The notes: generated by a model not told the origin, from the letters alone. Positions 22,744 through 31,300 are shown, counted from the stretch's first letter. The stretch is 42,536 nt of DNA from Tychonema litorale BBK16 (GCF_021648855.1 NZ_JAKJHX010000005.1:36255-78790); one strand, 5' to 3'. Made by a program: numbers and translations.

Positions 22744-23454
22744 TTAATTAACTACAAGGTTCTGCTGATGAGTAGATTTTATATAATTGCAACAATCGCG
22801 CAGCGGACAATCTCCACAGCGTGGGTTTTTAGCCGTGCAAACTATCGCTCCGAAGTCCAACAGCGTCAAGTTCCACTTGCTTGCTTCTGTATCGGGAGCG
22901 ATTAGTTCTGCTGTTTTCCACAACAGCTTGCAGCGCGATTTGACTCGATTGCCAAGCAAGCCGAAAAACCGTTCTAGAATGCGGGCGACATTGGTATCGA
23001 GGACGGCTTTTGACTGAGAGAAAGCATTGGCGCAAATAGAACGTGCTGTATACAAGCCCACACCGGGGAGTTTGAGTAATTCAGCTTCGCGATCGGGGAT
23101 TTTACCAGAGTATCGTTCGATGACTATCTGCACCGACTGGCAGAGTCTTTCAGTCCGAAAGTGCAAACCCAAAGGTTGCAAAATGCAGGCAATTTCTTTT
23201 ACGGGTGCTGCTGCTAAAACCTCTAAGGTAGGATAGCGGGAGATAAAAGCTTCGTAAACGGGAGTCGCTGTTGAAGCTCCGGTTTTTTGCAGCAAGAATT
23301 CAGCAACAAAGATGGAATAGGGGTCGGTCGTGCGCCGCCAAGGAAAGTCGCGGAAGTTATCCAAAGCCCAAGTTTGTAGCTGGTGACGGAACCAAGCAAT
23401 TTTTACTGCTTCTTTATATTGCCCTTGCTCTAAATTAGAAAGTTTGCTTGTCAT
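22744..23454 (-). CDS. HhH-GPD DNA glycosylase with Fe-S cluster, Mig/MutY-like
   Basis: Starting at ATG 23454 (MTSKLSNLEQGQYKEAV) the product is 236 aa. It has the helix-hairpin-helix LPGVGLYTARSI, the catalytic Asp in LDTNVARILERFFG, the Glu in AEFLLQKT, and the [4Fe-4S] motif C-x6-C-x2-C-x5-C in CTAKNPRCGDCPLRDCC. The MutY C-terminal domain that reads 8-oxoG is absent. RDFPWRRTTDPYSI, the Tyr in GVGLYT and LLDFGAIVC resemble the thermophile T/G-mismatch glycosylase Mig more than E. coli MutY. It would remove mispaired thymine or adenine during base-excision repair. A start at 23520 is open, but those 22 codons are the out-of-frame tail of a neighbouring duplicate gene. Confidence 0.8.
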   Translation of the reverse strand: MTSKLSNLEQGQYKEAVKIAWFRHQLQTWALDNFRDFPWRRTTDPYSIFVAEFLLQKTGASTATPVYEAFISRYPTLEVLAAAPVKEIACILQPLGLHFRTERLCQSVQIVIERYSGKIPDREAELLKLPGVGLYTARSICANAFSQSKAVLDTNVARILERFFGLLGNRVKSRCKLLWKTAELIAPDTEASKWNLTLLDFGAIVCTAKNPRCGDCPLRDCCNYIKSTHQQNLVVN

Positions 23455-23465
23455 AACGCTTTCGT

Positions 23466-23603
23466 TCAAAATATATCTATTAAACTTCTGCCACTGTTGT
23501 CGAAAGAGGTGCGAAGCCATTCTAGAAAATCTCTAGGGTTTCGACTTCTTTCAATACTTCATTAACCTGGAATATGCTGTATTCAAAAAAGTGTATATTG
23601 AAT
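23466..23603 (-). pseudogene. Internally deleted tandem copy of the DUF416 gene
   Basis: On the minus strand the reading NIHFFEYSIF near 23600 matches NMHFFEFDTL, the start of the DUF416 gene next door. After a large internal deletion, EWLRTSFDNSGRSLIDIF ending at 23466 matches EWLRTSSHNNGKSLIDLS, the end of the same gene. The two ends are in different frames. It is a relic of a tandem duplication. Confidence 0.75.
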
Positions 23604-23630
23604 TTTGATGAGTGACCTCTGAAATTTAGC

Positions 23631-24260
23631 TCAACTAAGATCGATCAAACTTTTCCCGTTATTATGAGAAGAAGTGCGGAGCCATTCCAGAAAATCTCTA
23701 TTTAAAGTCTCAGTTTCCTTCAATCGTTGTAAGTCTTCGGCTTCTTTAGCCATTTCTCTAAGGGCAAATGGGTGACTGTCTATTTCTGAACAAAATTGTT
23801 CTTCTCCATTTCTTCCCGAACAAAAATTTCCAGATTCATTCAGGTAAGTTATGTAAGACTCAATGGTAGTTCTAGCGCATTTTGCGACTAAAACAATCAT
23901 TTCTGTGGTTGACTCAATACAGGCTGTCAGGGTCTTGCATATGGCGTCCATAGCCTCTACAGCTTCATAACTATCGCCACCAAAATCTAGGGAATCAGGA
24001 GCTACATCTTGGCTATGAAAAGGCTCTATTAATTGATAAATTTTAACAGGCTCTACTGGCTTTCCTTGCAAAATTTCCCAAACTTCATCCAGTGCATTTC
24101 TCAGTACGCTAGGATTGCCAAAATCATACATTCGGCAAAAAGCGCTGTAGTTAGGCAGCATTCGTTCGCAACAAGCAGCAGCAAATGCAACTCTGTGAAG
24201 ACCAAGAAGGTTTTCCAGTTCTTTTTCTAGGGTATCAAATTCAAAAAAGTGCATATTCAT
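23631..24260 (-). CDS. DUF416 (YjaG-like) family protein
   Basis: The 209-residue protein has the DUF416 pattern: AFAAACCERMLPNYSAFCRMYDFGNPSVLRNALDEVWEIL in the first 65 residues, then alternating helices with AMDAICKTLTACIE around residue 105. E. coli YjaG is the known relative, of unknown function. It is helical and soluble and contains several cysteines. Two Met codons are at the front (MNM), the second being equally possible. The start overlaps a truncated PEP-CTERM gene on the other strand, and a deleted copy of it follows. The position in a decayed accessory stretch suggests gene turnover here. Confidence 0.75.
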   Translation of the reverse strand: MNMHFFEFDTLEKELENLLGLHRVAFAAACCERMLPNYSAFCRMYDFGNPSVLRNALDEVWEILQGKPVEPVKIYQLIEPFHSQDVAPDSLDFGGDSYEAVEAMDAICKTLTACIESTTEMIVLVAKCARTTIESYITYLNESGNFCSGRNGEEQFCSEIDSHPFALREMAKEAEDLQRLKETETLNRDFLEWLRTSSHNNGKSLIDLS

Positions 24261-24263
24261 TAT

Positions 24264-24812
24264 GGCGTGTTTCCTAAGTTTAATTCGCTGTTGGGGACGC
24301 TGTTAAAGGCTTATGTTAAAGTTGAATCAACGGTTAACAGCGATATCAGTATTTTTCCTGCTAGCAATTTTACTGGTACGGCGGTAACAAATGCTCAAAT
24401 TGCTGTCAATTTACCGAGTTTAAAGGCTGACCCCAATTTGGTTTTGAGTTTGTTTGCAAATCCGCCGGAAATGAGTATTGAATCGGGGGCTGCGGGGGCT
24501 AGAGGTGGGAGTGCGAATGGTGTTGTTTCAAGGAGTTATAGTTCGCCACAGTACCTAAATATGTTTAGTGGGTGTGCTGGGGATTTAATTGCTGCTAGTA
24601 TTGTGGCAACGGGCAATGTTAGAGTTTTAGGAACGCCTGCAACTGGAACTTACGCGGGCAATGTCACGACTGATTCAAAGCTTACTCTCGTCTATGAGTA
24701 TGAGTCTGAGTCTGAAACTGTGCCAGAACCTACTACGATCGCAGGTGTTGGTTTAGCTTTTGGCTTGGGGTGCTGGTGGAAGAGGAAGGTAGGGAAAAGG
24801 GCTTTTAAATAA
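24264..24812 (+). pseudogene. PEP-CTERM exported protein gene lacking its 5' end
   Basis: The frame carries FPKFNSLLGTLLKAYVKVES, a segment found early in choice-of-anchor-type PEP-CTERM proteins, then a Ser/Thr/Asn/Gly-rich body. It ends in the sorting signal VPEPTTIAGVGLAFGLGCWW with the basic tail KRKVGKRAFK. The PEP motif, hydrophobic stretch and basic end mark a protein processed by exosortase. No signal peptide is encoded: the frame begins inside the 5' end of the DUF416 gene. The front of the gene has been replaced, so it is probably not exported. Confidence 0.7.
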
Positions 24813-24885
24813 TGGGATGGATAAGATGCGTAAGCCTTGCTCAGAGAGGGGCGATCGCGGATTTAGTCTCACAGCCATAAAAAAA

Positions 24886-24943
24886 GTAGAGACGCGATAT
24901 CGCATCTCTACAAAAATTCTAAATCAGGTGCACATTGTGCACC
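24886..24943. terminator. Two palindromes downstream of the DEAD-box gene
   Basis: GTAGAGACG at 24886 pairs with the segment ending CATCTCTAC at 24911 around GCGATATCGC. GGTGCAC-ATT-GTGCACC occupies 24927-24943, eight bases after the stop codon of the helicase on the minus strand. Both are of dispersed-repeat type; the second is well placed to end the helicase transcript. Confidence 0.5.
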
Positions 24944-24950
24944 CTACAAA

Positions 24951-26435
24951 TTAGTAGTTCTGTGGAACAGGAGAACCTGACGCGCCAGAAAGACTCGGTG
25001 ACAAGCTATTACTTGGTGCACCACCAGTCTTCGCCCGCTTCTTAATCAAGATTGGCTTCACACCGTTTTCGGCGATCGGTGCATCTTCCTGTTGAGCATA
25101 ATCCTGGCCCATCCAAGCCGGACGGCTCTGATCGAAAGCCATTTGCAATGCCGCAGCGGCGATCGCATGGGAATCATACTCTTCAGACAACTGAGATACC
25201 AAAGGCAAGAAAGATGCCATCCGTTCGCCAGCCAAAGCTTCGCGAACCTTACCCTGCATCTTCTCCAACTGGCGGGCTTCAATTTGCGCCCGTGTTGGAA
25301 TCACCCGAACTGCCAAGCTCGATCGCACATGGCGTTCAATCAAGCGTAGTTTGCGGCGATCGACCGGTTGAATCAGCGTAATTGCTGTTCCTTCGCGGCC
25401 AGCCCGGCCTGTACGACCGATCCGGTGAACGTAGCTTTCTACACTGTCAGGTAAATCGTAGTTAATGACGTGAGTCAAGTGATCCACATCCAAACCCCGC
25501 GCCGCAATATCAGTCGCTACTACCCAGCGCACTTGACATTGGCGGAACCGATGCAGCAAACGTTCCCGTTGTGCTTGGTTCAAATTACCGTGATATTCAT
25601 CAACGCTGTGACCTGCGGCTTGCAGTTGGCTGGTCAGTTCCGCTGCCGACTGCCGAGTCCGCACAAAAATCAGTGCAGATTCTGGGTCTTCCATTTCCAA
25701 GATTGGCTGTAAAGCTCTTGCCTTCGTCCAACCACGGGGAATCATGTACACGCCTTGGCTAATGCGCTTTGGCGTTGCTTTTGGCTGTTCTACAGTGACG
25801 TTAACTGGGTTACGCAAATGTCTTGCGACTAATTTGCGAATCGAAGCTTCCATCGTCGCCGAGAAAAACGCTGTTTGACGCTCTTGTGGTGCTGCATCCA
25901 GAATTTTTTCCACATCTTGGATGAAGCCCATGCTCAGCATTTCGTCAGCTTCGTCCAAAACCAGCCACTTCAGTCTGTCTAGTTTCAGGCTTCCCCGGCT
26001 CAACATATCCAATATGCGTCCAGGTGTACCGACAACGATGTGAACGCCGCGCTTCAAACGCTGCATTTGGCGATCGATCGATTGACCACCATACACCGTC
26101 AAAACCTGTAGAGAGCGACCAACTTTCACTGGTCCATCGCTACTGATACCGCTCAAATCGCGAATAGCTTCAGTAACTTGCATCGCCAATTCGCGAGTCG
26201 GTGTCAGCACCAATGCTTGTACCGCAGTTACATCTAAATCAATCCGTTCCAAGATGGGCAACGAGAATGCTGCCGTTTTGCCCGTTCCAGTTTGGGCTTG
26301 ACCCACAACATCGCGACCTGCTAGCAAATGCGGAATCGCTTGTACTTGGATGGGGGTAGGTTCTGTAAAGCCGAGTGTTTCCAGATGGAGAACAAGTTCT
26401 TCCGAAAGACCCAAGCCTTCAAACAATGAATTCAT
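24951..26435 (-). CDS. DEAD-box RNA helicase, CrhR-like
   Basis: The 494-residue protein contains all helicase motifs: Q-motif (FTEPTPIQ), AQTGTGKT at 47-54, PTRELA near 79, TPGR, DEAD at 161-164, SAT at 192-194, ARGLDVDHLTHVINYDLP and HRIGRTGRAGREG. A C-terminal extension of about 95 residues, ending in a basic and Ser-rich tail, resembles cyanobacterial CrhR/CsdA-type helicases. These unwind structured RNA at low temperature, and crhR itself responds to cold and redox state. AGGAG stands five bases before the ATG. A leader of roughly 335 bases carries a conserved element also found at 9.3 kb, which points to control through the leader. Confidence 0.92.
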   Translation of the reverse strand: MNSLFEGLGLSEELVLHLETLGFTEPTPIQVQAIPHLLAGRDVVGQAQTGTGKTAAFSLPILERIDLDVTAVQALVLTPTRELAMQVTEAIRDLSGISSDGPVKVGRSLQVLTVYGGQSIDRQMQRLKRGVHIVVGTPGRILDMLSRGSLKLDRLKWLVLDEADEMLSMGFIQDVEKILDAAPQERQTAFFSATMEASIRKLVARHLRNPVNVTVEQPKATPKRISQGVYMIPRGWTKARALQPILEMEDPESALIFVRTRQSAAELTSQLQAAGHSVDEYHGNLNQAQRERLLHRFRQCQVRWVVATDIAARGLDVDHLTHVINYDLPDSVESYVHRIGRTGRAGREGTAITLIQPVDRRKLRLIERHVRSSLAVRVIPTRAQIEARQLEKMQGKVREALAGERMASFLPLVSQLSEEYDSHAIAAAALQMAFDQSRPAWMGQDYAQQEDAPIAENGVKPILIKKRAKTGGAPSNSLSPSLSGASGSPVPQNY

Positions 26436-26771
26436 TAATGCTCCTAATAACGAGTCTTAGCCTTACTAAGTCGCCCAACTCGGATGCGGATTTCTGCTCT
26501 AGGGCAGGAACTCGTAAGAGTTCTGTATGGTGCTGCGCCTGCGTGCACCTTCTTAAATAGCAATCGAGTATAGGGCAGCTCCGTCGATGGTGACTAATTT
26601 TACCCATTCGACAGCCGTCTTTGATTTTGTAACTTGACATACCTACACAAACCGTCAGCGGTGTGTTATAAGCTTCCAACAACCTTAAAATAGGATATTG
26701 AACTTCCTTTGAGGTACTCGCCAGTTTCCCTCTTCGGCTTTTTATAGTGAGGATTATGACTAGCCCCACTT
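26436..26771 (-). promoter_or_regulatory. Long 5' leader of the DEAD-box gene with shared element
   Basis: On the minus strand the block from 26771 to 26694 starts AGTGGGGCTAGTC and includes ATCCTCACTAT, AGAGGGAAAC, GAGTACCTC, AAGGAAGTTC and ATATCC, the same series as at 9327-9247. TATTAT lies a few bases upstream of AGTGGGG as a -10 candidate. The remaining leader (26436-26690) contains short hairpins but nothing conserved with the other copy. No open frame of note is inside. Confidence 0.6.
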
Positions 26772-27035
26772 CACTACATAATAGTAGTAACCAGGTTTAT
26801 TGGTTCAGGCGCTATCCCGCAATCTTTCGCCTACGGGATTTAAGTAAGGGATGTAGCGACCATCACCGCCTATCAGCTCAACACTTCTTCGGGATACCGT
26901 TGTGGTGTGGGGCGGACGGCGAAGCAATCTAGGATCATCCCGCTTATGTCTGGCTTGTTACTACTATACTATAGCTCTTTACATTCAGAAACAAAACATT
27001 AAACTTGTTAAAACTTTCTGATTGTTCTGTAGAGA
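26772..27035. other. Intergenic region upstream of the helicase leader
   Basis: A/T- and G/C-mixed sequence without a gene. TTACTACTATACTATAG near 26957 resembles a promoter on either strand. I see no other signal. Confidence 0.35.
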
Positions 27036-28352
27036 TTAATGGGTCACTTGACCGTAAAGGTCGTAGACATCTGCACGAGTAATTTTTACAGATACTATTG
27101 AACCCAGTCGCGCTTCTCCTGTCACATAGACGAGTCCGTCTACTTCTGGGGAGAACCGGGCGGATCTACCAATCAACTCGCCTGTCTCTGGTTGTTCTTG
27201 TTCTATCAGGACATCAACTACCTGACCGACAGATTCTTGATTCTTCTTCAATGATATAGGTTGTTGTGCCGCCATTACCGAATTGCGCCAAGTTTCCATG
27301 GTTTCCGCTGGCAGTTGATTTGGCAAGCTGTAGGCTGGAGTGCCTTCTTCGGCGGAAAATGTGAATACTCCGACGTGATCGAATTCATGGCGCTTGACAA
27401 ATTCCAGCAAATGTGCAGCGTGTTCGTCTGTTTCGCCGGGGAAGCCGACTATAAAAGTTGTCCGCATGACGGCACCGGGAATTGCTGCTTTGAGCCGATC
27501 GACTATAGCATCATTAATCCCAGCTTGAAAAGGCCGATTCATCGCCCGCAGAACTTCGGGATGGGAATGTTGCAGAGGTAAATCCAAGTATGGCAAAACG
27601 TTGTGAGTTTCGCGGATGGCTTCGACAACCTGGGGAGTCAAACCTGTGGGATAGGCGTAGTGCATCCGAATCCAAGGTACATCTACTTCACCCAAAGCGC
27701 GAAGTAATTCGGCTAGCTTTGGTTCGCCGTAGATATCTTTGCCGTAGTTGGTGGTAATTTGAGAAATTAGGATAATTTCCTTTACCCCTTCGGAGGCTAA
27801 TTGCTTAGCTTCGGCGACAATAGATTCGATCGTGCGCGATCGTTGATTTCCGCGCAAGTGCGGGATAATGCAAAAAGCGCAACGGTAGTCACAGCCTTCG
27901 GCTATTCGCAGATAAGCGACACCTTCGGATGTTGTGCGATAGCGGGGAGTAGTTTCGTCAGCGATGTAAGTAGGTTCACTAGAGACGAGGGAAACTCGAT
28001 CGCCCTTTTCGACCCTTTGCATCACATCGACAATTTTATGATAATCACCAGTGCCGACAATGGCGACGGCTTCGGGCAATTCGTCGAGCAATTGCTGCTG
28101 AAAATGCTGTGCCATGCAGCCAGTGATGACTACTTTTTTATTAGCTTCGGCTAATTCTACCAGGGTGCGGACTGATTCTTCTCGCGCAGCTTGGATAAAA
28201 CTGCAAGTATTGACGACGACGTAATCGGCTAATTCTTCATTAGAATCGACTTCATAGCCTGCTTGAGCCAGCAAGCCAATCATGTGTTCGGTATCAATGC
28301 GATTTTTTTCGCAGCCGAGGTGGGTAAATGCGATCGTTGGCTTCGTTGCCAT
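27036..28352 (-). CDS. rimO: Ribosomal protein S12 methylthiotransferase
   Basis: The 438-residue radical-SAM enzyme has three parts. The N-terminal UPF0004 domain has its cysteines in [17 protein letters not shown] and ITGCMAQH. The radical-SAM core has [15 protein letters not shown] (C-x3-C-x2-C), and the TRAM domain at the end carries [14 protein letters not shown]. RimO adds a methylthio group to the beta-carbon of the conserved Asp of ribosomal protein S12, using two [4Fe-4S] clusters. The pattern CEKNxxDTEHM and the TRAM sequence separate it from MiaB. The ATG at 28352 lacks a clear ribosome site. It stands alone on the minus strand. Confidence 0.93.
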   Translation of the reverse strand: MATKPTIAFTHLGCEKNRIDTEHMIGLLAQAGYEVDSNEELADYVVVNTCSFIQAAREESVRTLVELAEANKKVVITGCMAQHFQQQLLDELPEAVAIVGTGDYHKIVDVMQRVEKGDRVSLVSSEPTYIADETTPRYRTTSEGVAYLRIAEGCDYRCAFCIIPHLRGNQRSRTIESIVAEAKQLASEGVKEIILISQITTNYGKDIYGEPKLAELLRALGEVDVPWIRMHYAYPTGLTPQVVEAIRETHNVLPYLDLPLQHSHPEVLRAMNRPFQAGINDAIVDRLKAAIPGAVMRTTFIVGFPGETDEHAAHLLEFVKRHEFDHVGVFTFSAEEGTPAYSLPNQLPAETMETWRNSVMAAQQPISLKKNQESVGQVVDVLIEQEQPETGELIGRSARFSPEVDGLVYVTGEARLGSIVSVKITRADVYDLYGQVTH

Positions 28353-28475
28353 GCAGTATTATTTGCTGTTGCGCTATTTTCGAGAACGTTTTATGGTATC
28401 ACACAATTTGATAAGTTGCAAGGTATGGGTGGATGCGAGATAATTCGGCGGTTGAAACCGCGTCTACACAAACGA

Positions 28476-28493
28476 AGTCCGCCTTCGCGGACT
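28476..28493. repeat. Dispersed palindrome AGTCCGCCTTCGCGGACT
   Basis: An 18-base hairpin related to 18858-18875 with one or two changes, preceded by ACAAACGA. It lies where a toxin gene would be expected after the antitoxin at 28509. Confidence 0.75.
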
Positions 28494-28508
28494 AAGAGAT
28501 AAAGGCTG

Positions 28509-28748
28509 TCAACTGTCAACTAAAGTGGTATCCCAGAGCGATCGTTCTTCAAGTTCTTCTTGCCAAGCTTCAGAGTTATTGCGTAGAGCGATGTAAGCTT
28601 GGTTTGCTGATTCTAGAAATTGTTGTCTTCGGTATTGTTCGATGGCTTGTTCGAGAACTGCTTGGATTGATTTTCCAGAGCTTGCGGAGAGTTCTGCGAG
28701 GATTGTATAAGATGTATTTGCGATCGTAACTGTAGAAGTTTGATTCAT
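28509..28748 (-). CDS. Orphan antitoxin-like protein
   Basis: The 79-residue product has the front STVTIANTSYTILAELSAS followed by SIQAVLEQAIEQYRRQQFLE, an RHH-like or helix-turn-helix DNA-binding front end, and an acidic tail EAWQEELEERSLWDTTLVDS like antitoxins of the mazEF type. No toxin gene follows: the stop lies at the edge of a TTGACAGTTGACAG repeat and a palindrome, and rimO begins further on. The last few residues are encoded by this repeat. It is probably a leftover after loss of the toxin, or it pairs with a toxin elsewhere. Confidence 0.65.
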   Translation of the reverse strand: MNQTSTVTIANTSYTILAELSASSGKSIQAVLEQAIEQYRRQQFLESANQAYIALRNNSEAWQEELEERSLWDTTLVDS

Positions 28749-28968
28749 GTTAGTTTTTTATATACCCCAAAGTTACTCAACTATTAAGCTCGTATTGAAG
28801 ACACATTTTTCTTAAGCGACTCGATACAGAAATGACTTTACATCTTCGCTTTTGTAAAACTCGATCGCTGGCAAGGTGTCTGTGGAATTTCTCTATCAGC
28901 TATGCCATTTACACCTTTAGGGCTACCGAACTTCATCTCCTCATAAATTTGGGGTTTAACAATACTTC

Positions 28969-29415
28969 TCATCGTAAAGATAGCAGGATAATACAAAAGG
29001 TAATAATCATACAGACGATACAGATGACGAGAAATCTTGACTTGGGATATTCTATTTTGCATCCTATGTAGTCAAATTGAATTAATTGAAGCGATTCAGA
29101 CTTTGTATAGCTAGAAAGTTGCGATTTCTTTCCTTCTGATCGCTCCGCTAACGTTTCACTCGCAATGACAGAATCATGTATTAGCTGAGTCTGTCGCGCA
29201 TAAAATTTAGTCAGTCGCTTCTCTTCGCTCCAAGCAACAAACGCAATTCCCCCAATTACACTTAACCCTACTGTCAAAGCTGGCGGATTTCCCCCTGTCA
29301 GCAACAGCATTCCCAATAAACCAACACCAACTTGAGCCGTTTGCTTGACTAAAGAATTTAATCCAGCTTCGGCTTCATCATAAAGACTAATTTGTTTGCG
29401 GTTGACTAAAGTCAT
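28969..29415 (-). CDS. Hypothetical protein with two membrane regions, 148 aa
   Basis: The product has a hydrophobic region at about residues 25-62 (QVGVGLLGMLLLTGG then LTVGLSVIGGIAFVAW, possibly a helical hairpin), a basic/acidic soluble middle (EEKRLTKFYARQTQLIHDSV) and a C-terminal membrane helix (FLVICIVCMIITFCIILLSL, about 128-147). No family is recognised. TAGGAGATATTTG gives a ribosome site (AGGAG) at the right distance before the ATG at 29415. A frameshifted small membrane-protein gene ends 12 bases upstream on the same strand, so both probably came from one operon. Confidence 0.6.
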   Translation of the reverse strand: MTLVNRKQISLYDEAEAGLNSLVKQTAQVGVGLLGMLLLTGGNPPALTVGLSVIGGIAFVAWSEEKRLTKFYARQTQLIHDSVIASETLAERSEGKKSQLSSYTKSESLQLIQFDYIGCKIEYPKSRFLVICIVCMIITFCIILLSLR

Positions 29416-29427
29416 ATCAAATATCTC

Positions 29428-29695
29428 CTAGGGATTATTTTTCAAATCTTTTAAATCTGCCCGAAATCGACCAATAATTCGACCTCCGAGAACTATCCAC
29501 AACATAAAATCAGAAGTTACAATAATGAAACAGGCATAAAACGATGAACCTAAAAAGTTTTCTTTCAGACAAATATCCCAACTTGAGAAATCTTTACCGA
29601 TAAATTTTTCACCGATTAAACCGGGAAGCTTTAAAATAATATGGTGTCGGAGTCGGAGTCAGCGGAGTCGGTGGCGGATTTGGCGGCGTAGTCAT
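29428..29695 (-). pseudogene. Frameshifted small membrane protein gene
   Basis: On the minus strand the frame opens at 29695 with MTTPPNPPPTPLTPTPTPYY and stops soon after. Beginning at about the same place, the +1 frame gives GLIGEKFIGKDFSSWDICLK, then a hydrophobic stretch SSFYACFIIVTSDFMLWIVL, then GGRIIGRFRADLKDLKNNP ending at 29428. The second frame has no start codon of its own. A slip in the TTTTAAA run near 29630, or in the CGGAGT tandem repeat before it, would join them. I call it broken, though translational frameshifting cannot be excluded. Confidence 0.5.
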
Positions 29696-29780
29696 TACGG
29701 CATGGTATAAATTTTTATAAATTGCGATCGCACTTTTTCAGATTATATCACACCAGAAAGTCTAGGAACAACAGCTTTGG

Positions 29781-30404
29781 TTAGTTCGACAAACCAGCAA
29801 GAAAAATGTTTTCTGCTGTTAATTTCAATCCTGGAAAAGCCAGCGACTCAATCGTCTCGCTTCCCCTAAACTGTTTCACCTGATACTCCCCATCTACTAA
29901 TTGATAAACCGAAAGTGTTGGTTGTTTGGGATTACCGATAAACTTACGACCGCCCAAACCAAGATAGTCTACAATCCAGTATTCGGGAATCCCCATTTCT
30001 TCGTAGTCAGAGGCCTTAAAAAAATAATCATCCCGCCAGTTCGTGCTGACGACTTCTACAGCCAGTCGCACCGAAGACCCCATCGTGATGACGGATTCTT
30101 TTTTCCAGTGAGGTTCACTTGCAAGTGCGGTTCTATCTAGGACAATTACATCTGGTTGGTAGCCTGATTCGTCACGGGAAAGTTTGAGTAAGCAGTCACC
30201 GGGAATTGAGTAGGCTAATTCATGACGGTCAATTTCAACTCCTAGTTTTAGGCTTATAAAACCCGTAACGCTGGAATGATCGCCGGTTCCTAAAGGCATT
30301 TCAACAATTACTCCATTGTGTAGTTCGTACTTGTGGACAGAGTTCTCTGGATACCAAGCAACGAACTCATCAAACGTGATTGTTTTGGATATGGTTTGGA
30401 TCAT
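29781..30404 (-). CDS. Uma2-family (DUF820) PD-(D/E)XK protein, copy 1
   Basis: The 207-residue protein is a Uma2 domain. The segment PDVIVLDRTALASEP and the SVRLAVEVVSTNWRDDYFFKASDYEEMGIPEYWIVD block carry the Asp, Glu and Lys/Asp positions of a PD-(D/E)XK-like core. The function of this family, which is amplified in cyanobacteria, is not known; some annotations call it an endonuclease. The first 41 residues are identical to the second copy at 30607, as are parts of the upstream region, so the two arose by tandem duplication. Confidence 0.85.
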   Translation of the reverse strand: MIQTISKTITFDEFVAWYPENSVHKYELHNGVIVEMPLGTGDHSSVTGFISLKLGVEIDRHELAYSIPGDCLLKLSRDESGYQPDVIVLDRTALASEPHWKKESVITMGSSVRLAVEVVSTNWRDDYFFKASDYEEMGIPEYWIVDYLGLGGRKFIGNPKQPTLSVYQLVDGEYQVKQFRGSETIESLAFPGLKLTAENIFLAGLSN

Positions 30405-30606
30405 GTTGTGGTTTCCTCTGTCTGATGATTAGTATGCGGAAAGCTAGAAGATAACACAATGTACATTGACAAATTAGACTGTAGCTGATATAAGTCCGAT
30501 CGCCCGTCCCGACAAAACAGCACTTCATACAAAACGCCGACTTGTCACAAAACTGGTGTCATTTTGTACCATTTGATATCCTTTTGATACCCGATCGCCA
30601 GTCCTT

Positions 30607-31242
30607 CTAGCTCGGCTCGGTTGCAGGCAAGCCAGCCAGAAAAATCTGCTCGGCCGTCAACCTCAACTCTGGGAAAGCCAGCGACTCAACTATGTCATCG
30701 CCCTTAAACTGTTTTACCTGATACTCGCCGTCAACCAACTGGCAAACCGATAGTGTGGGTTGTTTGGGAGTACCGATGAACTTGCGGCCACCCAAACCGA
30801 GGTAGTCCGCAATCCAGTATTCGGGGATGCCCATTTCTTCGTAGTCGGCGAATTTGAGATGGTAATCGTCCCGCCAGTTCGTGCTGACGACCTCTACAGC
30901 CAACCGCACCGAAGACCCCATCGCGATGATAGATTCCCTATCCCAGCGCGGTTCTTTTGTGAGAGCTGCTTCGTCTAGGACAACTGCGTCTGGCAGGTAG
31001 CCCGCCTCGTTTCGGACGGGTTTGAGCAGGCAGTCGCCGGGGATAAAGCAAGGCAATTTCAGTCGCCTGATTTCTGCGCTGATTTCGTCCCTGGTTAAAC
31101 CTATAACGCGGGAATGGCGGCCGGTTCCTAAAGGCATTTCAACAATTACTCCATTGTGTAATTCGTACTTATGGACAGAGTTCTCTGGATACCAAGCAAC
31201 GAACTCATCAAACGTGATTGTTTTAGATATGGTTTGGATCAT
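30607..31242 (-). CDS. Uma2-family (DUF820) PD-(D/E)XK protein, copy 2
   Basis: This 211-residue sister of the previous gene keeps PDAVVLDEAALTKEP, VRLAVEVVSTNWRDDYHLK and the EEMGIPEYWIADYLGLGG block. The identity is near complete at the N-terminus and lower in the middle (RHSRVIGLTRDEISAEI against DHSSVTGFISLKLGVEI), which suggests gene conversion of the ends. The 202-bp gap between the copies repeats the promoter-proximal sequence. A palindrome at 31301-31321 lies upstream of this copy only. Confidence 0.85.
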   Translation of the reverse strand: MIQTISKTITFDEFVAWYPENSVHKYELHNGVIVEMPLGTGRHSRVIGLTRDEISAEIRRLKLPCFIPGDCLLKPVRNEAGYLPDAVVLDEAALTKEPRWDRESIIAMGSSVRLAVEVVSTNWRDDYHLKFADYEEMGIPEYWIADYLGLGGRKFIGTPKQPTLSVCQLVDGEYQVKQFKGDDIVESLAFPELRLTAEQIFLAGLPATEPS

Positions 31243-31300
31243 GTTGTGGTTTCCTCTGTCTGGCGATTAGTATGCGGAAAGCTCAAATATTACACAAGGG

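Noticed and set aside
23455..23520. N-terminal extension MASHLFRQQWQKFN of the DNA glycosylase
   Set aside because: The same bases in another frame match the C-terminus of the neighbouring DUF416 gene, so the extension comes from a decayed duplicate and not from the glycosylase.
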